Assembly: GCA_029582165.1 (NCBI GenBank) | Contig: CM055876.1 | Span: 12,106,501-12,170,500, forward strand | Length of the DNA stretch: 64,000 nt | Direction: 5' to 3' | Source: Portulaca oleracea | Lineage: Eukaryota > Streptophyta > Magnoliopsida > Caryophyllales > Portulacaceae | Part shown: piece by piece, positions 36,040 to 47,270 of the stretch | Layout: every line of letters begins with the position of its first letter | Numbering within the stretch: the first letter of the stretch is position 1 | The notes under the pieces: generated by a model | Seen by the model: only the letters and a program-made list of their open reading frames with translations | Database searches by the model: none | What the model was told of the DNA's origin: nothing | Made by a program: the position numbers and the translations under genes

Positions 36040-36906
36040 TTAACTTACTTCACATCGATTTAGCACCTTTTTCAAATTATTTAAACAATGTTCGAATGAG
36101 GTGCCATAAACTGAAAAATCATCCATAAAAACCTCCATTATGTCCTCAATAAATTGGGAGAATATAGCCATCATGCATCTTTGAAAAGTAGCGGGTGCAT
36201 TACACAACCCGAATGGCATTCTCCGATATGCAAAAGTTCCATAAGGACAAGTAAAAGTGGTTTTCTCTTGGTCTTTTGGGTGAATCGGTATTTGGAAAAA
36301 CCCGGAATAGCCATCTAGATAGCAAAAATGGGAATTCTTGGCAAGTCTCTCTAGCATTTGGTCTACAAAAGGAAGAGGAAAGTGGTCTTTCTGGGTGGCT
36401 TTGTTCAATTTCCTATAGTCAATGCACATTCGCCAACCCGTTACCGTTCTAGTGGGGATCAATTCATTTTTATCATTTTTCACAACAGTCATTCCCCCCT
36501 TTTTAGGCACAACATGGACCGGGCTTACCCACTCACTATCGGAGATAGGGTAGATAATACCGGCCTTCAACAGTTTCAAAACCTCTTTTTTCACGACTTC
36601 TTTCATGGTGGGGTTAAGCCTCCTTTGATGCTCAATGGATGGCTTATGGTTTTCCTCCATGAGGATGCGATGCATGCGAGCGAAGGTGAATTCCTTTAGG
36701 TCATCAAGAGTGTATCCTATAGCATTGCGATGCAATCTTAAAACTTCCAACAAAGCAGAATTTTCAGATTTGTTTAAGTTTGCATTCACAATGACAGGAT
36801 ATGTAGAATTATGACCTAGAAACTCATACCTCAAAGAAGATGGAAGAGGCTTCAATTCCACTTCCGGAGCCTTTTCACGACGTGTAGGCTCTTCTTCCTC
36901 CTCCAA
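36040..36906 (-). pseudogene. Athila-type reverse transcriptase
   Basis: A 288-aa frame with the RT core: EWVSPVHVVPKKGG, GWRMCIDYRKLNKAT, FCYLDGYSGFFQIPIHP, TFAYRRMPFGLCNAPATFQ and the catalytic VFMDDFSVYG. It stops at RCEVS, where one extra T relative to the sister element in this window (63809 region) shifts the frame. The thumb resumes two bases later in the frame ending at 36038. Only short out-of-frame sequence joins it to the protease. Confidence 0.85.
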
Positions 36907-37029
36907 CTTCTCAATCTTGGCAAACCCGGTGGAAATGGTGGGGATGCTTCCATCAACTCAAGACAAATTGCAACCTCGGGTTGTCATCCCGCAAATAGTC
37001 ACAAAAGCAAACATAGCTCAAGTGGATCA

Positions 37030-37341
37030 TCACTGCCAATGGTTAGTCTCATGTTCCCTAACTATTCCCTCAATCGAATCAATGAAGTTACAATCATCGG
37101 AAATCGAAGGAAATTTGGAAGCTTTATTCACATTAAACTCAATCTTATCACTTCCCACATCAAAAGTCATCTTGCCATTTTTCACATCAACACAACACCC
37201 CGAAGTGGCCAAGAAAGGCCTTCCAAGAATGATTGGGGTGCGCAAATCCTCATGCATATCAAGTATTACAAAGTCAACAGGCATAAAGATGTCACCCACC
37301 TTGATAGGGACATCCTCAAGTATACCCAAGGGGTATTTCAC
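37030..37341 (-). pseudogene. Athila-type protease C-terminus, out of frame
   Basis: The frame reads YPLGILEDVPIKVG and IILGRPFLATSGC, the flap and C-terminal part of the retroviral-like aspartic protease. It directly continues the gag-protease frame (stop at 37316) after a frameshift near 37335. It lacks its own start and ends at HETNHWQ. Confidence 0.8.
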
Positions 37342-39412
37342 GAAATCGAAGAAGTTGTAGGGACATGGTAGTGGGTTTCAGCTCACCCATACCAAGTTTT
37401 TGAGACAAAGAAAGGGGCATCAAGTTCACACTTGACCCCAAATCACACAAAGCACGATCAATGAAAATGTTCCCTACAACACATGGAATGTTGAAGCTAC
37501 CGGGATCCTTAAGCTTAGGAGGAAGCTTGTTTTGGATCGCAGTGCTACAATGGTCGGTCAAAGCCATGGTCTCATGCTCTTCTAGCTTTCTCTTGTTGCT
37601 TAAAATTTCTTTCAAAAATTTAGCATAGGCGGGCATTTGAGACAAGGCCTCGATGAATGGAATGCTAATTTCGAGCTTCTTGATGACCTCCAAGAACTTC
37701 CCAAATTGTTTGTCAAGCTTAGCCCTAGCCAATCTTTGAGGGAAAGGCACGGGGGGAGTAAAACTCCTTTGGGGAGTTTTCGGTGGGTCATTAAGAGGCT
37801 CTCTCTCTTTCTGCACATCAACATCAATCACAGAATCTTTGGAGGGCGGAGATACCTCCTCATCAACCACAACATTCTCAGCATCAATCACATCATTTTC
37901 AACATCTTTGGGCACATCAATCACCACATGCTCAATCCTTGGTTCTTTAGGTCCCTCCAATTGTGTCCCACTCCTTAAGGTTATGGCTTGGCAGTGATCC
38001 TTAGGGTTAGGTTCGGGCTTTCCGGGAAGCATTCCCGGAGGGGTAGTGGAGGTACTAGCTTGAATGGCAATTTGATTCTCAAGCATTTGAGTGTGGGTGC
38101 TCATAAGGTCAACTTTAGTAGCTAAGGCCTTAATCACCTCATCTTGTCTTTGTTGATGCTCAAGTTGCCGTTGTTGGTGTTGTTGTTGAGACAACATCAA
38201 AGCTTGTATCATGGACTCTAGGTTAGGCTTTTGGGGAGCTTGTGGTGGAGGTGGTTGGGGTTGTCTTTGTCCTTGGGGTTGACCCATTTGATTATTGTTC
38301 CGGTAAGAAAAGTTCGAGTGGAACCTAAAACCGGGATTATAAGTATTGGAAAAAGGGTGAAAGTTTTGCCTATTACCAACATAGTTAACCACTTCGGTCG
38401 ATTCATTACTAACCAACCCACTAGGACAATTCAAGGTCTCATGCTCATATGATTGACACGACGCACATGGTTGGGGAGGGGGAACATTCACATTCAACAT
38501 ATCCATCTTCTTAGTCATGGCATCCAACTTAGCATTCAACATAGAAATGGCATCGACTTCATACTTACCTCCCGTCCTCTTGGAACGGGGCTTTGACCAC
38601 TGGTAGCTATTGATCGCCATCTCCTCAATCAAAGTTTGGAGTTCCGCCACTGTCTTGGACATGATATTGCCTCCCGCCGCCGCCAAGATGTTGGCCCTCA
38701 AGTTGTCATCCACCCCGTTGTAGAAGGCTTGTATCGGGACCCATGGTTCTAAACCATGGTGGGGGCATTGACGTAAGAGGTCCTTGAACCTCTCCCACGC
38801 TTCATAGAGGGACTCATCCGGCTCTTGGACAAATGTTGAAATTTGATTCCGGAGGCTCGTCAACTTGCTAGGAGGAAAGTACTTCGCCAAGAATAAGCTA
38901 GCAAGTTGGTCAAAAGTGGTGATGGCAGAGCATGATGGAAGAGCATCCAACCACTCCCAAGCCTTCCCTTCAAGTGAGAAGGGAAACAATCGCAGCTTGA
39001 TTGCATCGGGCGTTGCACCATTTGCCTTAAAAGTCTCACATGCTTGGTTGAATAGGCGAAGGTGCCGGTTGGGATCTTCATTGGGGAGGCCATGGAATGG
39101 GTTGGCCTTCACCAAATTGATGAGTGAACTCCTCAGCTCGAAATCGCCGGCGGCCACTCTTGGAGGATTAATGGCGGAGGGTTGATTTGTGACATTCGGC
39201 ATCACATAGGAGCCAAGCGTGATTCTAGGCTCTCCACCACCGCCGCCACCACCGGACATGGTGTTCTTTCGCTTGGAGTTCTCTTCTTGTCTTCTTCGGG
39301 CGTGCTCTAACTTTTGCTTCTTTCGCCAGGAGCGAAAGGTTCTTTCGATTTCAGGATCAAGCTCAAAGAGTGGAGCCTTTTGCATGCACGTAGAGTAAAC
39401 TTGGCAAGACAA
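37316..39412 (-). pseudogene. Athila-type gag-protease
   Basis: A 698-aa frame. Residues ~65-260 carry the retrotransposon gag capsid domain (NPFHGLPNEDPNRHLRLF, LRLFPFSLEGKAWEWLDALP, FVQEPDESLYEAWERFKDLL). A CX2CX4HX4C knuckle (CASCQSYEHETLNC) and a Gln-rich segment follow. The protease active site CDLGSSVNLMPLS is near residue 657. The frame breaks just after TMSLQ. Residues 1-50 (before MSGGGGGGG) are charged, and the true start could be an internal Met. It begins about 90 nt after the PBS. Confidence 0.85.
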
Positions 39413-39500
39413 AAATCAAAACACCAAGGAAAATCAAAACAGAAAATAAATGACTTAGGCAACCTTAGGGTATTCGTTCAGTGGCTGGCTAGGGACAAAG

Positions 39501-39518
39501 TCCCCGGCAACGGCGCCA
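39501..39518 (-). other. Primer binding site, tRNA-Asp type
   Basis: The minus strand reads TGGCGCCGTTGCCGGGGA, complementary to the 3' end of tRNA-Asp and diagnostic for Athila/Tat gypsy elements. It lies a few bases from the LTR edge at 39525. Confidence 0.85.
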
Positions 39519-39524
39519 AAAACT

Positions 39525-40961
39525 TGATAGGCCGCAAGTGCACGGGTGTACGTGTAGCAAATATCAAGGTCGATCCCACAGGGACTTTTCCTTTCAACGC
39601 ACTGAACTAGCCTCCTAGTTGATCGCTAAGTCGATCCATTTTTGGTTTGAAATAACTAATTCTAAATCTAATCACAATCAAGAACTAAACAAAAGGGGTA
39701 ATCACACAAACTTTTCGAATTTAATCAAAGTAAAAAGGCGTTCAGGGGATGAAACCTAAGTCAAATAACGAATCAACGATGTGGATTGAACTCTCATTTC
39801 ATTAATTTGCACAATCAAGGTTCGATAATCGCATAGAGTACTTCGCAATGAGATTTTGCCACTAGAGCGAATTGCCAAGACCAACCAAGCACCTACTTTC
39901 GTGGTTATTTCGATTTAGTCAAGGTTAAAGATCAAATTATATCAAGAACCCTAGTTAAAACTTCTATGTCTAGATAATTTTAACTAGTTTAATCTAGGTT
40001 TTCGGGTAATCAAACTTCTCCTTTCGGTACTTCATTCAACAACCTATTAACATGCAATTGGTGATCAAGCAAAAGCAATAACAATTCAATTCAAAGACCA
40101 AATAGATTGAAACAAACTAAATTCATAATAATTCAATCCGACAAAGTCAATTCATCAAGCAACTTCAAAGGTTCGTCCCCTAAACTAAAAGAACTACTCG
40201 CAATTCATGTTTAAAACTACAAAGCAACTGAAATCTAGTCTAGAAAGCATATGGAAATCTATGAGAGGTTGAGAAATAAACCCAAGTGAAGAACAAACCT
40301 GCTAGGAATCAACAATGGAGGACTTTTGCTCCTCCACTTCAAAGTATGCTCAAATTGCTCTTCGATCTTCAATCTTCTCTCAATCTTCAATGATGGAATG
40401 GAATATGGATGATGAATGATATGATTAGGGAATGAAAATGGATGATGATGGATGATTCATCCTCTTTCTCGGCCAGAAATCCCCATAATATAGGCAAACA
40501 TCACTTCAAAACCGCCGAAAATGAAAAGACAGGAGAGACACGGACCGTGCCAGGGTAGGCACGGACCGTGCCCCATGTGACACGGACCGTGCTCCCTGTG
40601 ACCGCGGCCGTGTCGGCTTCCTTGTTGAATTTTTCTCGCTCTCGGCCATAGACACGACCCGTGCTCTTCACAGGGCACCGTGTCACTTTGCTTTTTGAGC
40701 CTAGGGTACATTGGGCCATTGTTTGGGCCTTGGATGATCCAACACCTCACTTCTTGGTCCTTTAAGCTCATAACTTGGATCTACACTTGCTTTTTGGGCT
40801 CGGTTTACATCGATTCTTCACAAATTCCCTACAAAACTCACCAAACTCCAAACCAAGTGTAATATGGGAAATTTGGGTATAAAATAACACAATCAAATCA
40901 AATATTTCCCAAATTCTCATCAAAACAACCAAGTATTCATATATACAAGAAGCACTTATCA
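39525..40961 (-). repeat. Athila-type 5' LTR (1437 bp)
   Basis: Full-length copy of the 27725 LTR. On the minus strand the palindrome array (40591-40539) comes first. A TATA-like CCTATATTATGGGG follows about 45 bp downstream (40494-40481), placing the array in U3 just upstream of the promoter. Confidence 0.9.
40539..40591. promoter_or_regulatory. Palindrome array in Athila-type 5' LTR
   Basis: CACGGACCGTG at 40539-40549, 40560-40570 and 40581-40591, again exactly 21 bp apart, next to the TATA-like box on the minus strand. A fourth, damaged copy (near 40600) differs between the two LTRs. Confidence 0.65.
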
Positions 40962-40966
40962 AGAGG

Positions 40967-41978
40967 CTTATGGGGAAGATACGGGTTCGTTCATTTTTGG
41001 AGCAAGGAAAAGGTCGAAGAAAGCATAAGAAGAATGGATCAGAAGATGGTGAGAGGCCACAAGATAATGGTTCAGAAAGCAAGAAGCAGAGGAAGAGTTC
41101 CAGTCAGAATGGGAAGGCCAAGACAGATATGGGTTAGGAAGAGCAGGAATAAAGGTAAGGAGATCAGTTGGATAGAGAAGCATGAGCTTAGACTAGAAGG
41201 GGAGACAAATGAGGAGATTGTTGAATGGCTCTCAAGGAGTGTAGTTTGTGTTTGCTCGCAACCAAGAGATTTACTCATAATGTCTTCAACCATAATTCAT
41301 TCAATAGGCCCTGTCTCGAAGATTGTTGCTCTCAGTGGGTCCAAATTCGTAGTTACCTTAGCATCAGTAGAAAAGGCTGATGCATTGGTTGAAAATTTTG
41401 GTGACTTGGATGTCTGGTTTGAGGAAATAAGATTGTGGTCCAAATATGAGACTTGCGAAGATAGAAAAGTTTGGGTAGATATACATGGTTTAGCCCCACA
41501 TGGATGGAAGTTGGAAAACTTTCAAAAATGTGTGAATCACTGGGGCAAAATTGTAAGTTTCGAGCAAGATATAGACAAGGCAGAGCATTTTGAAAACATG
41601 AGGGTTCAAATTATATCAAAATGCTTCTCAAGAATAGAAGGGATGGTGTTATTTACTCTGGAAGACTGCACGTACAAAGTCTTCGTCAAAGAGTCCCATT
41701 CCTTTGTCCATATTCCAGTTCCAAGGCAAAATCAAGAAGACAACAATATACACAATCAACTCAGCAATGATGATGAAGAAAGCCATTTCAACTGCAGCAC
41801 CCATGATAATCATGATGATAAGGGTTTCGGAGACATCGAGGTATTTCAAGAAATTCATGAAACTCCATATCAGCATCAGTCTGTACCAAACTACAGAAAG
41901 GAAAATGACAGATCAGTGGAAGAAGACAACCAGTCGCAACGTCCCTCGAGGGTATCAAGCAGCAGCCAAAGAGACTTA
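40967..41978 (+). pseudogene. LINE ORF1, second half of RRM and DUF4283-like region
   Basis: Resumes in phase from 27724 with RYGFVHF (RNP1), then a basic linker. About 200 residues of the ORF1 middle domain follow: LSRSVVCVCSQPRDLL, VWFEEIRLWSKYETCEDRKV, WVDIHGLAPHGWKLENF, CVNHWGKIVSFEQD, YKVFVKE. The 'H.W...NF..I...WG' block is typical of DUF4283-like plant LINE ORF1 proteins. A Ser/Gln-rich tail runs into the CACTA derivative at 41979, and the frame then continues by chance to 42086. Confidence 0.75.
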
Positions 41979-42454
41979 TACCACAAAAAAATGGGCTTTT
42001 ACCAACAGTTGAGCACCAACAGATTTTTTTTTCTGTTGGTAAAAGCGTTGTTTTACCAACAGATAAACTTTCTGTTGGTATTATAAATATATTACCATCA
42101 CTAGTTTTATCTGTTGGTAATATAAAACTTTTACCAACAGATATAAATTACTCTGTTACTAATAAGATTGTATTAACAACAATTAATTTATCTGTTGGTA
42201 ATAATTATAGATATTACCAACATTTTGTGTATGTTGTTGGTATTGATTAAGAAAAAGACAACAAATTTTACTTAAAATTTTTGCAAGTTGGGAGGGAAGC
42301 AGGGAAATCTAGTCTAGGGTTAGTCAAACAATTGCTCTCGTCGATCGTCCCTCTCCCCACTACGCGCAATCAACCCACCATAACTGGTACTCCATACTTC
42401 ATTCCTACTCTAATTCAAAGTCTAATTCCTTCTCAGATTCCGCATCCATACTTT

Positions 42455-42797
42455 ACCTCCTATTCCCACGCCTACTCTGGCTTCACCGCTGCCCTCACTG
42501 TGGACGAGGTTGCCGTCCTCCGCCAGCCCTACTCCGTCGTCGGTGTCTATAGGGACATCGACTACACTCTTCGCACCCTGGAGTTTCTCGAGCTCGACGT
42601 TGTCGAAGAGGGCCTGACAGGCGATTGCAAGTTTAACAGTTCCAATGTCAGCGTCAGAGTCCTCGATATCGGCATTACCTCGGAGTCGGAATGGTTCGCT
42701 GACTCAGGCATGCCTTCTATCTCGGCTCGGTGGAAGGGTGAGTGTGAATCAGGCCTCTAATTCAGCCCCAAACTCTACAACAAGAAGCTAATCTTCC
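42455..42797 (+). pseudogene. Captured subtilase (SBT) fragment
   Basis: The open frame (ORF 42281-42760) contains YSHAYSGFTAALTVDE and VVGVYRDI..LRTLEFLEL from the I9 propeptide. It then has VRVLDIGITSESEWFADSGM and ARWKGECESG from the start of the S8 catalytic domain. The Asp at codon 129 (42665-42667) corresponds to the catalytic Asp of D-T-G, here DIG. After the stop at 42760 the homology continues out of phase with NKKLI. His and Ser of the triad and the rest of the enzyme are absent, so the fragment cannot be a protease. The moderate GC content fits a host exon. Confidence 0.75.
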
Positions 42798-42973
42798 AGG
42801 TTAAACGATTGTGTCTTCTGTTGTTTAATTTGAACTCTGTGCCTTCTCTAATTCGAATTACACAAGCGTTTAACTTTTCAATTCAAGGTATCTAATTCAA
42901 GGTAAAAGCTCCATTTCAGTGTCACTAGCAATCTTCCAGGTTAAACGATTGTGTCTTCTGTTGTTTAATTTGA
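42790..42973. repeat. 44-bp direct repeat, 140 bp apart
   Basis: An identical 44-bp unit starting AATCTTCCAGGTTAAACGAT occurs at 42790-42833 and 42930-42973. It begins with an acceptor-like TTCCAG and starts right after the subtilase homology, so it may mark a capture junction. Confidence 0.85.
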
Positions 42974-44998
42974 TTGATTGTTGCTACTTCTCGTACGTGT
43001 TACCCCGATTTCATTCGGTTCTGAGGTAATTTAGGGTTTTCAGTTTTTATGATTGTGAGTTTTATTTTCTTGGTGCGATTTTAGGGTTCGATCTACCATA
43101 TTTTTGGGCCGAAATTAGGATTTAGATTGAGTTTGTGGTTGTTTTAGTTATAAACATTGATTTTGAGTTCCATAAGATCTTATTATGGCTTAATGTTGGA
43201 CTAGGAAGGCTCGTAGAACTTCAATTTGAGCAAATTAGGATTTTAATTCAAACTGTTTTGGTTTGAGAAACTAGCATTATTTCGGTGTTGTTTGGGATTT
43301 TGGTGGAGTTGAATTGTGAAGTAGGTGTTTTAGTAACTAACATTTTACTTGTTGTGTCGAGTTTATGTTGGTTTGAAAAGCTGATATTGTTTTTGAGGTG
43401 ATAAGAATATAATCTTGAAATAGCTGAATGTTGAAGTAGGTGTTTATAGTGTTGTTTACGGACTTCAATTTGGAAGGATAGTCTCTTTTTTACTTGGTTG
43501 ACACTCTAGCAGCAAACTTTTATAAAATCCCATTCACTTGCTAATGAAAGAAAGAATGGGGGAGAGTTCAACAGGATGAAGAACATAATTTTGAATCATG
43601 TTTTTTAAGGAAGAAATGAGATGGAAAGGAGTCAAAGGACTGGTGCATAGCTCAAGTAGGTTGAAAGAGGATTATGTTTGGTTGTCTTATTTTGTTTCCT
43701 TTTACCTAACAGGTCTTTGTGTTTCCTAGTAGATTCACATGTGATCTTGTTGATGTAAGGCTCTGTGGCTATCTTTAGGGCATGCCACTTTTTTATGTTA
43801 GCTGATTTTGTTTCGGTGCACCTTTCGTATGTTTTTTTGATTGTGTTTAGCTTTTCCTTTCGGCTTTAATAAATCAAAGAGGCGTTCTACAATCTTTTTG
43901 AAGGGTTGAGAGCTTGAATTTGAAGCATTAAGTTTATCTATTCAGATTCATTGATGCTATGAAGTTTTTATTCAAATGAGCTTAATTAATGATGCAATGA
44001 TGAATGGACTTTGTCAGTCATTGCTGTGGCACTCAGCAGTAGTAGTCACGACAAACAGTTACCCATAGGTAGTCAAGGGCTGGTTGGAGGGATGCAATTG
44101 GAGCAGCAGCAGTCACAGTAGCCCAATAACAGTAGCAACTCAGCACCACCAGTCATAGTAGCCCAATAACAACAGCAAGTCAGCACCACCACTGTCTATA
44201 TTGTCGTGGCTCAATGACTCGGGAACCTGCATCCCGCTTGTCTCTTGTTTCATGGAATACCACCCCTAGTTCTTTCGATATCTCTTGTCTATCAGTCTCT
44301 GATCGTCTCACTCTCCAGCCTCCTCTCAATCTCGGCCTCTCCTCCTTCAACGCCGACCACAGCCGAGTACAGACCAACAACCCTCCGATAGATCTGTAAG
44401 CTCTCCCTCTACCTTGTTCAAATTTTGATTTCCAAATTCGCTTCTTGGATTTGTAATTTAACTGTTGGATTTCTTGTGACACTCTTAGCTAAACTTATTA
44501 GCTTCCCTTGAATCTGTGTGACATTGATATTAATATATTTGTTTACGGCTGTGAGATATGGAGCACTCAAGAGATAGAAATAAGGGTGAATAGCTAAGGT
44601 TTCTAACAAAGTAAAATTGAGATAGTAAACTCCAGATGGTTGAAACCTCAAATCATAATACTGTTAAAAATTTAGTTATGCAGAATCAAAACCACACCTT
44701 AGGCTTGGAAAATACATGTTTGTCACGGTTGAGAATTCAGAATTTGGAATTTGAAATTTGAAATTTAGCTAAGGGTGGTATAATATAATCTCCAATGATA
44801 GTAAAGGACACCCTGGTTATGTCGCAACCTAAGTTTTTTCCCCCTTAATAAGAGTTCCACGAGGTAATCTATCGTAGTTTCATTCATTTGTCTCTACTCC
44901 ATTGATACACAAAATTCTTCTTAGAAACACACACATAAGTTGAGATAGACATACTCACAGTAGAATTATAACAAATGAGTTGCTCCAAAGTATTTGCA
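42974..44998. other. UTR/intron-like interior of CACTA derivative
   Basis: T-rich sequence with 'tagggttttc' phrases typical of plant 5' UTRs and first introns. It contains two tandem 40-bp units (44111-44150, 44151-44190). A GC-richer block (44190-44400) ends in a donor-like TCTGTAAG; it may be another captured exon, but I could not name it. Confidence 0.4.
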
Positions 44999-45000
44999 GG

Positions 45001-45354
45001 CTGTTAAGTATATTGAATATGACTCCTCATTTAGCGATGAGGAGAAGAAACAGTCCAAGACTTTAAAAGTATATTGAATGATGTGGCCTGCAAGCTGAAG
45101 CTGAAAGAATATAAGCAGGCTGAGAAACTATGCACGAAGGTAATGTATAGGTCACTTGTTTGCATATGATCAGATTTCAAGTTTTACGGCTATTATTGCT
45201 AACAGCCTCGTCTTGGATCTGTACAGGTTCTGGAAATGGGCAGCATGAATGTGAAAGCTCTTTACAGAAGAGCACAGGCATACATAAACTTAGCTGATCT
45301 TGAATTGGCAGAATTTGATATTAAGAAAGCTTTGGAGATTGACCCTGATAACAG
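45001..45354 (+). pseudogene. Captured FKBP (ROF-type) TPR fragment, two exons
   Basis: Exon 45001-45139 reads VKYIEYDSSFSDEEKKQSK, then after a frameshift CKLKLKEYKQAEKLCTK. Exon 45227-45354 reads VLEMGSMNVKALYRRAQAYI, NLADLELAEFDIKKALEIDP then DN. These are the TPR repeats of ROF1/FKBP62-type multi-domain peptidyl-prolyl isomerases, which use them to bind HSP90. Both exons keep proper splice sites (TTTGCAG, GTAATG, GTACAG, GTATGT), so genomic DNA was captured. The FKBP domains are missing. The exon-1 frameshift, with TGA soon after, kills the frame. Confidence 0.75.
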
Positions 45355-45699
45355 GTATGTTTCTACTGGCGGTTCTACATGACTATGAAGTTGGTTGACA
45401 TGTAATTATGGAGCTCGCTACGTGCTGACTTGTTCTCATGAATCCATTTTCTTGACTCGGGAATTTCTTTTACAATTATAGTTTACTCTTATTATAGTTC
45501 ACTCTTAAAGAGTTATTTACAGGTATTGTTGCTACCTAATGGGTTTATGTTTATGTGAATAAGATGGATGGGTTTATATTGAAGGTGATTTGTGTTGTTG
45601 CAGAAATACAGACTGGGGAAAAACCATCACTCAGAAAGTAGTCATAAACATGAATCCAAGCAGCAACAACAAAAAGAAGATAGTTCTGATCACAATGAC

Positions 45700-46438
45700 A
45701 GTGTTACTCTTGAATATTAGCAACAAGAAGAAAATGTAAATGAGAAACACTAGATTTAGGCTTACATTTTGGTTACAATGTTACTTTCGAATATTAGCTA
45801 CTATGATCTTAATAACTATTTGGTTTCATTTTGATACTTTGCACTTCATTAAGGGAAATTTCAATTTAGACGTTATGTATTATTTTACAATTTAGAACAC
45901 CAAATGAATAAAATTTAAGGTTTTTTCTGATATTGTAATTAAATTAATTATTTGTGTACAACAGGTATAATATATTATAATGACATATTTATAAAGTGTA
46001 GCCGACTATCTTTACTATTTCCTACAGATATCTATGTTTCGAAATTGTGCCAAATGTATTACTAACAGATATATTTATTGGTCAATGCTTATGAAATTTG
46101 TCGGGAAATGTATTACCAACAAATAAAGTCTGTGTGTAATATTTTTATTGCCCGGGAATAGATTTCCCAACGTTTGCATTTGTTGGTATAGGTGACTTAT
46201 CTCCGACAGATATTAACTGTTGGTATAAAATTCCCAACAACAACAGAACAAAACTGTTGGTATTAGTTCGCAATACCAACAGAACACAGTATCTGTTGGT
46301 AATACTTTTACAATTAGGTTTATTTCCAACAGGCTAGTGACAGATAATTATCTGTTGGTAAAACCTTTTAGCAACATATATTATACCATTACCAACAGAT
46401 AGTCCATGTTGGCAAAAGCCATTTTTTTTTTTGTAGTG
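45700..46438. repeat. Right end shared with autonomous-type CACTA
   Basis: Collinear with about 24910-25669, diverged by many substitutions. It includes the last codons and 3' flank of the TNPA-like gene and the sub-terminal repeat array. It identifies the two elements as one CACTA family. Confidence 0.8.
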
Positions 46439-46441
46439 AAA

Positions 46442-46946
46442 TGCAACAATTGAGTAACAACAGATTTATCGAGGAGGTAAGAAATTTGGCTGAGCAAGTT
46501 GATGTGCTAAAAGGGGGCTGATAAATGCTTTGGGAATTCACAATTGGGAAGAAGTACAGGTTTCTCGAGAAGGTAATACTATGGATAATAGAGACCTTGG
46601 TAACCGAATGGACAATAATTTGGAAGAGTGCTATGAAGCCTATAGGGAGTCTGAATTGCACTCTGTACACATTGAGGAGAGTGATAATTTGGTCAATGCA
46701 AAACAACAAGAAGACTATGAATTCACTCCTCAGATAATTGAAGTAGTCAATTATGAGGAAATTAGCAGGAAAATTAAAGCGAGGATGACCACAGTAGGAA
46801 ACGACATTGGTTTTAGATCTCTCGAGGATCTTGAGGTGGAGGTAGATGAATTAGAAGAATCGTGCTTCAGAAGTAGAGGTGGTCGAAGTTCAAGCAAGAA
46901 AAGAGCAAGAAAGGGCAAAAACAAGGCCAGAAGCCGCAAGTGTTGA
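46442..46946 (+). pseudogene. LINE ORF1 C-terminus
   Basis: After the CACTA derivative, the frame 46530-46946 encodes an acidic, Glu-rich segment ending in a very basic tail (SSSKKRARKGKNKARSRKC). Such tails close many plant L1 ORF1 proteins. The first ~85 bp after the insertion is broken by stops. An ATG at 46948 (MRIGL) sits where ORF2 endonuclease should start, but homology fades at once. Confidence 0.5.
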
Positions 46947-47270
46947 CATGAGGATCGGGCTTAGAATGTTTGGCATATAGGAGTGACAAGTTCATTTCTG
47001 GGATGTTGGTTGGACATGCCACGACATTCAATGAAACTGATATGAGACAATGTTGGATGGGGTGTTGACTTGGATCAGAGAATAAAAAAAGAAAAATAAC
47101 AATTGATGGTTGGGTGCAAGGAGTGTGGATGACATTATTTTTGTGGAGGAGGAGCCACTATTCACGAGTCATATGATTTTATCTGTTGGGTACTATGCTT
47201 TTTTGAACTTTATCAGAGCTTGGATCCAATGTGGTGCAAAGGAAAGGGTGAAATAAGCATATGAAAGTGA
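46947..47270. other. LINE ORF2 deletion scar
   Basis: About 320 bp join the ORF1 end to the RT zinc-binding domain, where roughly 3.5 kb of endonuclease and RT would be expected. Only short unrecognisable sequence is present. Confidence 0.5.

Larger units (their letters stand above)
27725..40961 (-). mobile_element. Athila-type gypsy retrotransposon, two LTRs
   Basis: 13,237 bp with LTRs 27725-29164 and 39525-40961, each TGATAGG..TTATCA, and the perfect 5-bp duplication AGAGG (27720-27724, 40962-40966). The order on the minus strand is LTR, PBS (tRNA-Asp type), gag-protease, RT-RNase H-integrase, long spacer, accessory ORF, LTR. This is the Athila plan. The LTRs differ by scattered substitutions and small indels but align end to end, so insertion is fairly recent. 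Frame breaks in protease, RT and the integrase tail show it is not autonomous now. Confidence 0.9.
41979..46438. mobile_element. Non-autonomous CACTA carrying host gene pieces
   Basis: The right end ACAGATAGTCCATGTTGGCA then AAAGCC(A)TTT..TTGTAGTG is a canonical CACTA terminus. The left end TACCACAAAAAAATGGGC is CACTAC with two changes. Sub-terminal ACCAACAGATA repeats lie at 42000-42240 and 46040-46420. About 740 bp at the right (from ~45700) is collinear with the right end of the 10.9-kb CACTA element, including the end of its TNPA-like gene. No transposase remains. The interior holds fragments of a subtilase and an FKBP/TPR gene. A 3-bp target duplication is not clear (tta / aaa). Confidence 0.8.

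Noticed and set aside
41034..42086. A 350-aa intact host gene
   Set aside because: It is the interior of LINE ORF1 without its true start; the last ~36 codons come from the CACTA derivative.
42281..42760. Functional subtilisin-like protease gene
   Set aside because: Only the propeptide end and the Asp region are present, inside CACTA termini; the catalytic His and Ser are missing.
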